In this document: piece by piece, positions 11,448 to 22,600 of the stretch | Numbering within the stretch: the first letter of the stretch is position 1 | Layout: every line of letters starts with the position of its first letter | From: Euphorbia lathyris | Lineage: Eukaryota > Streptophyta > Magnoliopsida > Malpighiales > Euphorbiaceae | Length of the DNA: 64,000 bases | Direction of reading: 5' to 3' | NCBI RefSeq assembly: GCF_963576675.1 | Contig: NC_088912.1 | Location: forward strand, 101,213,895-101,277,894 | Translations under genes and position numbers: made by a program | The notes under the pieces: generated by a model | What the model was told of the DNA's origin: nothing | The model's database searches: none | The model's input: only the letters and a program-made list of their open reading frames with translations

Positions 11448-14400
11448 ATGAGAAGAAAGAAACAACAGTACAGATCGTACGCTGATATAGTGAATTCAAG
11501 TTTTGAAGAAGTTGAATCAGAATCAAGCGATTCTGAATCAAGAAATTCTGTTTGTGATTCTGAATTAAGCAATTCCGATCGCAATTCAGATCGTGACGAT
11601 TCTAATCGCAATTTCGACCGCAACTCGGATCAAGATTTCAATCACGATTCAAATCGTACTATTCCTAATCCAGAATCGACGATGAATACATCGGGTAATT
11701 CATCAAACAACCAGAGTAGTGACAATCCTGGTTTGATGATCGTTAATATAATTCTTGATGGAAAGAATTACAATCTGTGGAAGAGAGCATTGTTGCTTGC
11801 CATTAGTGCAAAACGCAAGACAAATTTCATCATGAAGAACGATGAACCAGCAGATCGAACCTCAGATGCTCATTTGAAGTGGAAAGAAACGGATGATCTG
11901 GTTTTCTCCTGGATCTTGAATTCTCTCACCAAAGAATTGGCTGCAGTCTTCATTCATGCAAAATCTGCTCAAGGATTGTGGAAGGAGATAGAGCAAAGGT
12001 ATGGAGAAAGTAATGGTCCTCTTATCTTTCAACTTCGCAAGGAGATTTGTAGTTCGACTCAAAGAGGTATGTCTTTAGTAGATTTTTTCAATAAGATGAA
12101 AATGATGTGGGATGAATATGCAATATTGAAGCCTATTGAAAATTGCACTTGTGGAGAGTCAAGGAAACTTGCTCAAACACAGATTGAGGATGAACAATTG
12201 ATGCAATTTTTGTCTGGATTAAATGTTGAGTTTGATCATGTTAGAGATCAAATCTTGATCATGGAACCATTACCTCCTGTTAATAAGGCATTTTCAATTC
12301 TTTCACGAATTGAGAAACAAAGAAGTGGAAGCACAAATAACAATGTTGTGGAGTTTGTTAATATGTCTGCTGGTGGTAGAAAACAAGGATATAACACTGG
12401 TTATAATAGTGGAAAAAGCGATTATCAGACTAAAAACAAATCGGATAAGGTTTGTACTTATTGCAGAAAAGAAGGACATGAGCGTCAAGATTGTTTCAGG
12501 ATTAAAGGATATCCAGATTGGTTCAAAGGAAAGAGGATAACTGGACCAGCCAAACACCAAGCAAATATGACACAAGAACCATCTTCTGAACTCGAAACTC
12601 CTTTATCTAACTGTGATTTTGATGATAGTGAGGCATGCAGGAAAGATTCGATGCAGGAAATGTTGCAAAAATTGGAGGTAATGCAAAGGGAGGTTCAGAG
12701 AGCTATCAAAGGAAAACAATCAGACCAGGAATTTTCTGCATTCGCTGGTTTTGCTGGTGCTTGTGCAGGTAATAATTCAGTTCGAAATCCTGAAATATAT
12801 GCTGAATGGATAATAGATTCAGGTGCTACTACACATATGACCTCAAATTTAGGAATAATGACTAATGTTATCAAGTTGACAAACACAAAAAGGATTTTTC
12901 TACCAACAGGAGAAGTACATTTAGTCAGTTTCAGGGGAGAGGTGTTATTTCAGAAGAATTTGCAATTGCATAATGTTCTATATGTTCCCAATTTTAAGCA
13001 AAATTTGATGTCAGTTGGTAGATTGTTGAAAGATCAATACATTACAGTGAAATTTTGGGCTGAATATTGTGTTTTGCAGGACCTGAAATGTGAGGAAATC
13101 ATCGCAGTGGGCAGAATAAAGAATGGTTTATACTACTTGAATGCTGAATCCTTCAATAAAGATGTAATAATGAATTTGTTTAGTCCGAATAGTATGCTTA
13201 GCAATAAGTTTACAGTTTTATCTGCTAAAGAAGATTGTTCTGATGTGTTTTTGTGGCATAGAAGACTTGGTCATATGGCTTCAGATAAATTGTCACATGT
13301 TTTTCAGTTTCCTAACTCTCAGCAATTTAGTCAGTGTGATGTTTGTTTAAGAGCTAAGCAAGTCAGACAACCTTTTTGTAATAGCTCTATTCAATCAATA
13401 AAAGTTTTTGATTTGCTACATTTAGATTGTTGGGGTCCTTATAAGAAGACTTCTTTGAGGGGAGATCGATACATGTTGACAATTGTTGATGACTTTAGCA
13501 GAGTCACCTGGACTATTCTATTCAAACATAAGGATCAAGTAGCCAGTTTGTTAGAAAATTTCTTAATCCTGGTCAAAACACAATTTCAAATGGAGGTGAA
13601 ATGTATAAGAACGGATAATGGGACATAATTTATTGGAACTAACACTCAATCAATTCTTCAGAAATATGGAATAGAACATCAGAAAACTTGTGTTTACACT
13701 CCGCAGCAAAATGGAGTTGTGGAGCGCAGACACAGGAGTTTGACAAATGTTGCAAGGGCATTATTGAAGGAAGGTTCACTGCCTATCAGGTTCTGGGGAG
13801 AAGCAATGCTTCATGCCACAGTGCTGTTAAATGTGTCTCATACTAAAGTGTTGAAATGGAAGACCCCGTATGAAGTGTTGTATAATAAGGTACCAAATTA
13901 CACAGATTTGAGAATTTTTGGATGTGCAGGGTATGTTTTAAATGTCAATCCTAAGAGGGGAAAGTTTGACGACAGATCGAATCTGAGTATATATCTGGGT
14001 TATTCGGCTGGACAAAAGGGGTGGAAAATGTACAATACAATTACACAGCAATTGTGTACCTCAAGAGATGTCAAATTTCTTGAAAATGTTTTTCCTTATG
14101 CAACTAACCAACACAATTTGCAGGAAGTTGCTAATTCTCATAATGGCAATGAGGATTTTAATAACATTTTCAGGTCAATTCCATCGGATGATGAAGAAGT
14201 TGAAGTCCTTACTGCAGATAATCATTTGACAGACACATCTCTTATTGGTGATTCAACTTCAACTTTGCCTGTAGAGACAACAGTTGATGCTTCTGCACCC
14301 TTATTACCTTCAATTGCTGCCAACAGGCCTCATCGACAGCATACCAAACCTAGATGGATGAGAGATTTCGTGATTAATCAGATTTCTCATGAAGGAAGCA

Positions 14401-16004
14401 GTTCCCTTTTGTACAGTCAAGAGCATACCGCTTATATGGCAGAATTAAATAAAGAATATGAGCCAAAGAATTATAATGAAGCCAAAGGGAATCCTAAATG
14501 GGAGAAAGCTATGTCTGAAGAAATTGAAGCCTTGGAAAGGAACAAAACTTGGAAGCAAGTGCATCTACCTTCAGGAAAGACAACTATCACTTCCAGATGG
14601 ATTTTCAAAGTGAAATATGCTTCTGATGGAACTGTTTCTAGGTATAAAGCCAGACTTGTGGCTCGTGGTTATAACCAAACATATGGAGTGGATTATCATG
14701 ACAGTTACTCTCCTGTTACTAAAGTAACCACAGTGAGAGTTTTTCTTGCAGTGGCTACAGCCAACAATTGGCCAATTCAGCAGATAGACATTAATAATGC
14801 TTACTTGCATGGATCAATTGAGGAGGAATTATACATGGAAGCACCAGCAGGATATGATAGTCAGGGCATGGTTTGCAAACTGGAAAAGTCCTTATATGGA
14901 CTTAAGCAGGCTGGAAGGCAATGGAATAAAGCTTTCACAAACAAGTTGATTCAATTGGGATATGTGAAATCCATACATGATTATTGTCTATTTACTAAAA
15001 GAACAACAGATGGCCACTTCCTTGCATTAATCGTATATGTTGATGATGTACTTATAACTGGTACATCAATGGAATTGATTGTAGAAACTAAAAGAGCTTT
15101 GGATGAGTCATTCACTATCAAAGATATGGGAGAAGCCAAGTATTTTTTGGGAATAGAACTAGCAAGATCAGACAAAGGTTTGCTTATTTCTCAATCAAAG
15201 TATATCAGGGATTTGATAAAGGATGCTGGATTGACAGAAGCTCATAGTGTAACTAGTCCTTTTGCATCAGGTGTTAAACTTGATGATGAAGGTTCTCCAC
15301 TATACACTGAACCAGAGAGATACAGAAGAATGGTTGGCAGGTTGCTTTACCTTGGATTCACAAGGCCTGATATTTCCTTTGCTACACAACAATTGAGTCA
15401 GTATATGAGCAATCCAACAGTAATACATATGGAGACAGCAATACATGTGGTGAAATATTTGAAGAATTCAATTAATGTTGGTTTGTTCTATGGTGTGGTA
15501 GCTGATTTGCAAAACATGGAGGCATACTGTGATTCAGATTGGGGAAGGTGCAAAATCACACGTAAGTCAGTAACATGATATTGTGTTTTTATAGGGAAAA
15601 ATTTAGTGTCTTGGAAGTCCAAAAAGCAAGGAACAGTCAGCAAAAGCTCTGCTGAAGCAGAGTACAGGACTATGTCCACAACATCTTGCGAACTTAAATG
15701 GTTGTCATACTTATTATCTGAATTCAGGTATCAACCACAATTGCCAATTCCCTTATATTGTGATAACCAAGCAGCCATTCACATAGCGGCTAATCCTGTA
15801 TTTCATGAGCAAATGAAACATGTTGAAATAGATTGTCATATAGTCAGACAGCATATGGAATCAGGGTTTATTAGCACTCCTTATGTGAGTTCTTCTCAAC
15901 AAATTGCTGATTTACTGACAAAGCCTTTGACAGGACCTCAGATGGCCACAGCTTTGCATAAGATGCAGTTGTACACTTATGCAGATTATGGTTGTGCAAG
16001 TTGA
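11448..16004 (+). pseudogene. Copia B gag-pol polyprotein with two nonsense codons
   Basis: One frame of 1519 codons from ATG 11448 to TGA 16004, interrupted only by TAA at 13626-13628 and TGA at 15576-15578; there is no frameshift. Domains: Ser/Asp-rich N-terminus (about 1-85); gag NYNLWKRALL (about 105-310); CCHC knuckle CTYCRKEGHERQDC from residue 336; protease WIIDSGATTH, with Asp at about 457; GAG-pre-integrase LWHRRLGHMAS; integrase with LDCWGP, IRTDNG and VVERRH; reverse transcriptase with YVDD from residue 1197; RNase H with YCDSDWG. The first stop replaces the residue normally Glu after TDNGx; the second replaces the usual Gly of the SVTGY motif. Both fit single G-to-T changes. Integrase and everything downstream would be lost after the first stop. 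Confidence 0.93.
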
Positions 16005-16022
16005 AATTCAGAGTATCTCAAC

Positions 16023-16034
16023 TTGAGGGGAGGC
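16023..16034 (+). promoter_or_regulatory. Copia B polypurine tract
   Basis: The purine-rich stretch TTGAGGGGAGGC lies directly before the 3' LTR and is the expected plus-strand priming site. Confidence 0.8.
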
Positions 16035-16302
16035 TGTTAGAATATATTGACCATCATCTATATTAGTGTCATATAGACAGACCATTGTCTATATGAGTGT
16101 CATATCGACAGACCATTGTCTGTACTGGTGTCATATAGACAGAGGTTATATCATTGTCTATATTAGTGTCATATAGATAAGGGTATTAGTGTCTTTATGC
16201 ATAATTGTAATTGTTTGACTATAAATACTATAATCCTCTCTATTTCATATATACAGAATATCTCTTTCTCTTCATCACTTTTCAATTCCAGTTAGGTTAA
16301 TA
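16035..16302 (+). repeat. Copia B 3' LTR
   Basis: Same 268-bp length as the 5' LTR, with five visible substitutions and no indel. TATAAATA lies at 16220-16227. The target-repeat copy ATGGT follows at 16303-16307, then the first 35 bases of the BAHD coding region read on the minus strand. Confidence 0.93.
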
Positions 16303-16426
16303 ATGGTCTTATGCTTTCTACTGATACAACTGAAACTTCCATTTCAATGTTCAATCAGAAACAAATGCTAAAATATTTAGAGAAAATACATATCCGACAT
16401 CCTTTAATTAAAGGAAGTTATCCATT

Positions 16427-16433
16427 TTATATA
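16427..16433 (-). promoter_or_regulatory. TATA box of the BAHD gene
   Basis: The minus strand reads TATATAA within CTTATATAAAATGG, about 85 bp upstream of the BAHD ATG at 16342, a usual plant core-promoter distance. No other core elements were identified. Confidence 0.55.
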
Positions 16434-16746
16434 AGTTTTGATGTTATAATTGTTGTAGGCACCATTATTGCCCATCTCATTAATTATTTTTACTGTCATA
16501 ATGGTTGTAGGCACCACCATTGCTAATTTGTAGAAGCGTATCTAAAACAATTTTCTTCCCATTAAACTTGATGATGATTGAGATCAAAGGGCATGACTTG
16601 CAAGTAATAATACATGTAATATTACATGTGAAAAATGAGATTTGTGGTCTCTCCAGCTATTGTAGGACCATGTTAACATAATTAAGTAAAAGAGTTGATT
16701 GTTTTGTGGTAGAAAATTTAGTGTTGGTTAAATTAGTTTCATGACA

Positions 16747-16758
16747 TGGTATCAGAGC
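16747..16758 (+). other. Remnant copia primer site and LTR edge
   Basis: TGGTATCAGAGC preceded by a CA end (ATGACA) is a retrotransposon LTR/primer-site junction, but no gag-pol follows. The left LTR boundary is not clear (probably within 16560-16746). It is an old copia scrap about 400 bp upstream of the BAHD start. Confidence 0.55.
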
Positions 16759-17161
16759 TTCTTGATCAAATGGTTGAAGATTCGGGTCCTGGCGATATCA
16801 TCATTAGTTTTCTCATGTTTTGTTTATGTTCTAAATTGCGTATTAAAATAATAATGTTGTTTTGGTATTATTTTTTTAATAAATTTGAGGCTTAAATATA
16901 TAACAGATAAATGCAGTTTAGAATAACTTGAAATAAGTCAACATGTTTTATGTCATGATATCTTTTTAATGGTATATTATAAGTTTAAAACACACGAGTA
17001 ATGAATGAGAAATTGACAAAGTAAACCACCTGACATGGTTTAAAAGAAAATTAAGTTTCCACATGATTTTCTTCTAGTTTATAAGTAAAGTCTTTTACAA
17101 ACCTTTTACCAGTTACTAGGGAGAAGGCTTTTTCACACACAAGGTGCATTCAAAGCACCAT
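16759..17161. other. No recognised feature
   Basis: AT-rich DNA upstream of the BAHD gene. No coding frame with family motifs, no repeat unit seen. Confidence 0.5.
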
Positions 17162-17386
17162 ACATGTCTCAACTTTGACTAATTCTGTTTTTTATTCGAG
17201 TTTAAGCGTTTCATACAGTTTCACATACTTTCACTTAATTTTTATAACATCAAATTTAATATTTCTGTATTTTGTTCTCATTTGGATTAATCATAGACAA
17301 TAATTATATCCTTTTCTCTTGCCAACAACATTTCTCATCCATATTAATTGGGAGGTAGCATTTTACCATGAGTAAACTATATATTA
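17162..17386 (+). repeat. Duplicated 225-bp segment, copy 2 (empty site)
   Basis: Matches 6130-6890 minus the MITE. The string CACTTAATTTTTATAACATC is uninterrupted here, showing the pre-insertion state of the MITE target. Confidence 0.8.
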
Positions 17387-17815
17387 TTATTAATATTATA
17401 AAGCTGAAAAAAACTCGTGATTTTGCGCTTTAATACTTTGACTGTGATTTTTTTTATGAGAAAATGGTACTTAGGGTTTTCAATACTGTAAAAAAAATGT
17501 TTTTTTTACAAGATTAAAGTTGGAGGACATTTTTTATATCATTGTTGAAGTAAATAAAGTGGCTGAAGGATTTTTTATCAAAAAATTCTTTTATCTAATT
17601 CATTTAGAAAAAACAGTACTGTAATAGACAAAAATTTTAAAAAAATAATAATGATAAAACTTATTGTCTGCATAATTTTTGAGTAAGAATAACGACATAA
17701 AGTTTTTTACAAAAAATAATATATAGAAGTGATTGGACATCAAATATCCTCTGTTTTAAAGGTTGTTATTAAATTTTTTATTTTATTTATTATCATAAAC
17801 AAAACCCTTCTTTTA
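17387..17815. other. AT-rich spacer without features
   Basis: Homopolymer-rich A/T sequence between the duplicated segment and the microsatellite. Nothing recognised. Confidence 0.5.
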
Positions 17816-17878
17816 TATTATTATTATTATTACTATTATTATTATTATTATTATTATAATAACAATAATAATAATAAA
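17816..17878. repeat. ATT/AAT trinucleotide microsatellite
   Basis: Imperfect (ATT)n changing to (AAT)n over about 60 bp. Confidence 0.9.
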
Positions 17879-17962
17879 GGAACAACTATTGGGATTTGAT
17901 CCCACAAACGTATTTCTTTAATAATATAAATGGTATACTTTCCTAGGTTTTAGTTTTAATTT

Positions 17963-18852
17963 GGCATAAAGCCCATTTAAACCCCTAAACTATAGAGCCA
18001 AATTCAATTAACCTCTCATTCTACTCAAATCAGCAAAAAGATCCCTATAGTATCTTTAGATAGTTAATCAGCCCCTTCTCTTAACTGAATTCCCTTCTTC
18101 TCCATTGGCCTCTTCGCTGGAAGAGTTTTGGAAGATGATCCAGACTATTATTTTAATTTTGGATTCGTAAGGGAAACACGGTGCATCAAGAAGAGATCAG
18201 AGACGACAACAAAATTCATTTCTCTTACCTATCCCCTAGTTCGATTAACTGGAAATTTTGATGCATTAACTGATAAAGCAAGCAAAAGTTGGCATTGAAA
18301 AGCAGCATAGAGTTCGGTTTTGGTATACTATTTTTACTAATTTTCCAGCAAAAAAAGATATCACTATTTTCCCTTTGACACCCGGAAATTGAGCTCCGGT
18401 ATGAAACTTTCTCTCCCCCTCATTTCTCACTCTCTGCTCCTGTAATTATTTTGAATTTCAGAGATCTATTGGCATCTTTAATTTTTGTTGCTTCATGATA
18501 ATTTTCAAGTTTGTATGAATTCCAAATTGCTGGTTTTTTTTTATCTAGTTTGAGTAAAAGTGAAATGAATTTTTCCAGCTTGATAATGGGAGTTTCTGCA
18601 CAAGTTTTTGTGGATTTTGAAGTGATAAGTTGAAATAATTGTTGGAAACCCATGGATAAAGGCTAGTAGGAACAATTAAGCTTTCTGCATGTTAGGCAGA
18701 TAAAGAATCAAGGAAGAAGAAGGCGGAGCAGTTAAGTGGGGGATTGATTAACCATCTAAGAATACTATAGGGACCTTATTGCTGATTTGAGTAGAATGAG
18801 GGGTTAATTGAATTTGACTCTATTGTTTAGGGGTCCAAATGGACTTTATCCC
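17963..18852. mobile_element. Mutator-like element, Pack-MULE candidate
   Basis: The outer about 115 bp are inverted copies: GGCATAAAGCCCATTTAAAC on the left, and GGGATAAAGTCCATTTGGAC read inward from the right, both continuing through TTCTACTCAAATCAGCAA. A perfect 9-bp direct repeat TTTTAATTT flanks it (17954-17962 and 18853-18861), diagnostic for Mutator-like transposition. The 600-bp interior is more GC-balanced and less repetitive than the ends, as when a host fragment is carried. I do not recognise its source and it has no long frame. Confidence 0.9.
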
Positions 18853-19210
18853 TTTTAATTTCAATACATAATAATAAAATAATAATTTCAAAAAATTTGT
18901 AGCCTGCATAGGAAGTAATTAATTTATGCTTCTAACTTCTCTTCAACCAATATTATAAGTAACTCATTTGGTCTCCCTTATGATATTTTATGATATTTTA
19001 GGTTAATTAGGATTTAAATTGAATTAGATTTAATTTTAGCTTAATCAAATTTAAAAGTCAATTTGAGTGAAAAACAATCCTTATTAAGGCCCTATTCTTT
19101 TTGACTGAAATTAAATTAAATTAAATTAACTGAGTTGAATTGAACTGAACTGAATATATTTTACACCCCTAGTATTAGTGTAAGTTTCCTAACCTAGCAC
19201 TAATTGGAAA

Positions 19211-19214
<4 letters not shown>

Positions 19215-19254
<40 letters not shown>
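19215..19254. repeat. TA dinucleotide microsatellite
   Basis: About twenty uninterrupted TA units; shorter TA runs recur at about 19412 and 19580, at the borders of the duplication that follows. Confidence 0.95.
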
Positions 19255-19260
<6 letters not shown>

Positions 19261-19581
19261 GTTTAAGGAAAAACATACAAAAAAAATAGTTTTTCTTATC
19301 TCTATTAACGTTCATGCTAAACAAACTATTTATCCTTTGATTAATGCAATATTAGAATCGGTTGAGGTAGTAACTCAATGATAATTTTATGTACAAAACA
19401 ATTAAATTTTTTATATATATATAAAAGAGTTTAAGGAAAAACATACAAAACAAAATAGTTTTTCTTATCTCTATTAACGTTCATGCTAAACAAACTATTT
19501 ATCCTTTGATTAATGCAATATTAGAATCGGTTGAGGTAGTAACTCAATGATAATTTTATGTACAAAATAATTAAATTTTAT
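19255..19581 (+). repeat. 168-bp tandem duplication bordered by TA runs
   Basis: Units start at 19255 and 19423 (AAAAGAGTTTAAGGAAAAAC). They are nearly identical, including TTAACGTTCATGCTAAAC and GGTTGAGGTAGTAACTCAAT, with only a few differences, so the duplication is recent. TA runs at all three borders suggest slippage or unequal exchange between microsatellites. Non-coding. Confidence 0.93.
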
Positions 19582-19589
19582 ATATATAT

Positions 19590-20222
19590 ATGGAGGAGTT
19601 TTCAATGGTGAGTCTCCACCCATGGTGAGTCAATAGGTGACCTGCTATCCAAGTTACCTAAATACATATTTCTCTCTCCATGATAAATACCATTACGTTT
19701 TTTAATAAAGGCTATTACGTTTTTTTAAAAAAGGTTTCTCTCACCACATTAAATTCTTCTTCTTCACCATCGTTATACCTCTAGTGTCTGGTTCTATAAT
19801 AATTTTTGTATTAATCTTACTCATGGATACTAAATCCATATCTTTCTTTACGGTCTTTTTATGTTAATTTTTCTGATTGATTCGAGATCCATATCGTTAT
19901 AATAAATACATATCATTCTTGTTAATTTTTTTCTGGCTGATTCGAAATATATATCGTTAACACCTCTGATTCGAAATATAATACATGGAAGGTATTTCGA
20001 TTTCCTTTGATTCATAAATCGATTTTGGTTTCTGATTACGACCACCATTTTTATTAGTAACTTCATTCAAGTTCATGAAGTTGAAGATAAGCTTATGGAT
20101 TTAAGTTGATTTATATAATTATGTATTCGGTTAATTTCTGATTTGGGATATACAATTAGAATTGGAAATTTGGGATTGGAGTATGATCAAGAAGATGTCT
20201 ACATGGAAGTGATAAAACTATG
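19590..20222. other. Intergenic DNA, no recognised gene
   Basis: Contains AATGGTGAGTCTCCACCCATGG near 19610; a similar text on the other strand occurs near 54115-54160, hinting at a shared degraded short element. The segment TATGATCAAGAAGATGTCTA near 20183 recurs as TATGATCAAGAAGACGTATA near 29731, on the other side of the CACTA element. Confidence 0.45.
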
Positions 20223-20239
20223 GGTCACTACAAGAAAAT

Positions 20240-20700
20240 TGCTTTTTGGCAACAAGTTTTAGCAACAACAGAAAAAATCGTTGCTAAAAATAAACATTTG
20301 CAACATAATTTTGTAGGTCGTTACAAAAGATTGTTGCTGTAAATTTCTTTCAAATTGTGTAGTTTGTGGAAAAACGATAACAACATTGGCAACAATACAT
20401 TCGTTGCTGTAAATAAAAACATTTATAGCAACAACTGAATGTTGTTGCTGTAAATGAAAGCAATTACAACAACGACTAGATGTTGTTACTGTAAATAAAA
20501 GAATTTACATCAATGATTGCATGTTGTTATTATAAATATAAGTATTTACAGCAACAGACATGTGTCGTTACCGTAGATTAAAGATCTATAGCAACGACTA
20601 CGTGTCGTTGCTGTAAATGAAAACATTTACAGCAACAATATAAAGTTGTTGCGTAAAAATTGAATATTTCAGCAACAAAAAGAGGTCGTTGCAAAATAAT
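20240..20700. repeat. CACTA 1 left subterminal repeat zone
   Basis: More than a dozen short units of the form TTTACAGCAACAAC or GTTGTTGCTGTAAAT, alternating in orientation. Confidence 0.85.
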
Positions 20701-21193
20701 TATTAAACTATTTAAGAAATAAAATAAATACATATTTTCTATAATAAATAATAAATTATATATTTAAAATAATATAATTAAAATATATAACATTATTTTA
20801 TAAGTATTAACAATAATAATTATTTATCTTAAAAAACAATAATAATTATTTCGTATAAAATTTATATTTTATATTATGAAAGAGTATCTTTTCCAACAAT
20901 AATATTTTGTTGGCATTAATTTTTTCATTTTTCCTCCATAAATCTTTTTGGTGGGAATTGCAAAATATTCATTTTTCATAACAATCTTTTTATTGCTAAA
21001 AATTAAACCATCTATAACAACAACTAAATGTTCTTGCGTTTAACAGAACTTTTTTTAACTACATCACACATTGTTACAAAAGCAAATTAGTAGAGTGATA
21101 AAAAAAATACATTAATTATTAGACTAATTTTCCCTTAACAATTTATTATGAAAAATACAAATATAATATTTTTATTATAAATTATATAATTAA

Positions 21194-21540
21194 GGGATAA
21201 TGTACCAAAATAGACCTATGATTTTTGGTGAAATATCAATTTAGGCTCCACGTACAAAATAGTACCAATATAGACTTAACTTTTAAAAAAGGTATCAATT
21301 TAGGCTTCGAGAACGGATCAGACACGTCATTCCTATTACTCTGTTAAATTCTGATTCCTTCCTCCACGTACAATTGACAAAATTTTATGGAGTAATATCA
21401 ATGACGTGTCTCGTTCTATTATCGAGACCTAAATTGGTACTTTTTTTTTAAACATTAAGTGTATATTTGTGCTATTTTGTACGTGGAGCGTAAATTGATA
21501 CTTCTCCAAAAACTATAGGCCTATTTTGGTATTTTATCCC
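21194..21540. mobile_element. MITE nested in CACTA 1
   Basis: Terminal inverted repeats GGGATAATGTACCAAAATAG and GGGATAAAATACCAAAATAG continue imperfectly for about 80 bp (shared CTCCACGTACAAAATAG). A 7-bp direct repeat TAATTAA flanks it. No coding capacity. Confidence 0.8.
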
Positions 21541-21689
21541 TAATTAATATATCATTTAAAATTTAATAAATAAATATATAAAATATTAAATTTTATGATA
21601 AATTGATACTATTAATTTTATCAGGCACAAAATTATTAAAGACATAAAGGGATAAGAGATAAGAGATAAGGTACATTGATTAAAAGTAT

Positions 21690-22600
21690 TGAATATGATC
21701 CCTTGATTTGTCTCCAGTGGAATCCAAGCCGTTGATTCAGTTTTTGCTAAAAACCCTACAGACCCAAAAGTGTAAAAAGAGTAAAAACAACAAATCTTCG
21801 CCGCCTCCTTCTAGATCGCTTGTTCCGCCTGTTTGTCTTCATCAAATCTATCCCGCCATTGTACAGAGGTAAACAAGAGATGCAGCTTTGTTGGACCTGA
21901 AGGAATGGAATCTTTTGCCATCTTAATTTTCTTCTGCAATTAATTAGGTAATTTATTAACCTCTGTTATATTGAATTCTCAGTCTCTCCTCTCTCTCTCT
22001 ATATATATTTGTGTGTTTTGATCTCTCTAAATGTTGGAGAAGATGAAGTATTACAGACAATCTTGTTTTTTCAAACGAAAGAGTAGTTGTGTTCTTGATC
22101 GCATTAATTAATTTGTTCAATTATGAATCCATCGATCTTCAATCTCTTTGGAATTTAATTTGTTCGGCAGTGAATATGTGACCTCATTATTCAAGGAAGA
22201 AAAAGAAATTTTCCATTTTTGACTCTATCACAATAGCATCAATGGCGAAAAAGGAAGAAAAAGAACTTTTCCATTTCTAATTCACCTAATTCTACTCACG
22301 GCTTCTCAGTCATGAAGGTCGGTCTCCATCTTTCTCGTTTTTGTTTGCCCTCTTTTTCACTCTCCAATTTTCTATTGCAGCATCCAAATTCTATTGGTAG
22401 TGGTTTGTCTTCCGAAGCCATTGTTGAAGTTGCGGTCCTGATTGTATTGTGCCCGACCAGATTACTCCTCTTCGTTTACTCGGTGTTAAGGTCATTCTCT
22501 TCTTTTGTGTTCTTTGCTTTGCTGTTTTCTATCTTCAACTCATTTTACTGTGTGCAGTTTGATCATAATTGCATTTTGTGATTTCTTAATCTGGTTCCTA
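21690..22600 (+). other. Transcribed-leader-like segment inside CACTA 1
   Basis: GC content rises and the sequence becomes 5'UTR-like: AAAACCCTACAGACCC, then CTTCGCCGCCTCCTTCTAG and a TC-rich tract CTCTCCTCTCTCTCTCTA. This could be a captured host promoter and leader, or the element's own transcript start. A short frame at 22312-22581 has no recognisable motif and I do not call it a gene. Confidence 0.4.

Larger units (their letters stand above)
11118..16302 (+). mobile_element. Copia B: nearly intact Ty1/copia retrotransposon in the BAHD gene
   Basis: Complete structure: 268-bp LTRs (11118-11385 and 16035-16302), primer site, one polyprotein frame, polypurine tract and a perfect 5-bp target duplication ATGGT (11113-11117 and 16303-16307). 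The LTR ends are TG and TA. By eye the LTRs differ at five positions (about 1.9%), suggesting insertion within roughly the last one to two million years under usual plant rates. Transcription would run opposite to the BAHD gene. Two in-frame stops prevent autonomous movement. Confidence 0.96.
9836..16342 (-). pseudogene. BAHD acyltransferase gene (vinorine synthase/DAT-like), split by copia B
   Basis: Would transfer an acyl group from acyl-CoA to an alcohol or amine in cytosolic specialised metabolism. The gene strand begins with ATG at 16342-16340. Thirteen codons are followed by the copia B insertion (11118-16302), and the frame resumes at 11117 (one copy of the 5-bp target repeat is extra) to TAA at 9836. 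Removing the insertion leaves exactly 439 codons without an intron, a normal BAHD length. Landmarks are the N-terminal HLKPFNLCLLDQL block, YYPLSGR, the catalytic HxxxD as SHKIMDG, and the structural DFGWG as TDFGWGVCGE. A second lesion is an in-frame TAG (10607-10609) just before the PSLSEASSMFPP block. Substrate cannot be predicted. A TATA element lies 85 bp upstream. The family call is confident; vinorine/DAT-like is inferred from motif style. Confidence 0.93.

Noticed and set aside
22312..22581. 89-codon frame inside CACTA 1
   Set aside because: Hydrophobic Ser/Phe-rich translation of a pyrimidine-rich leader; no conserved motif or splice context.
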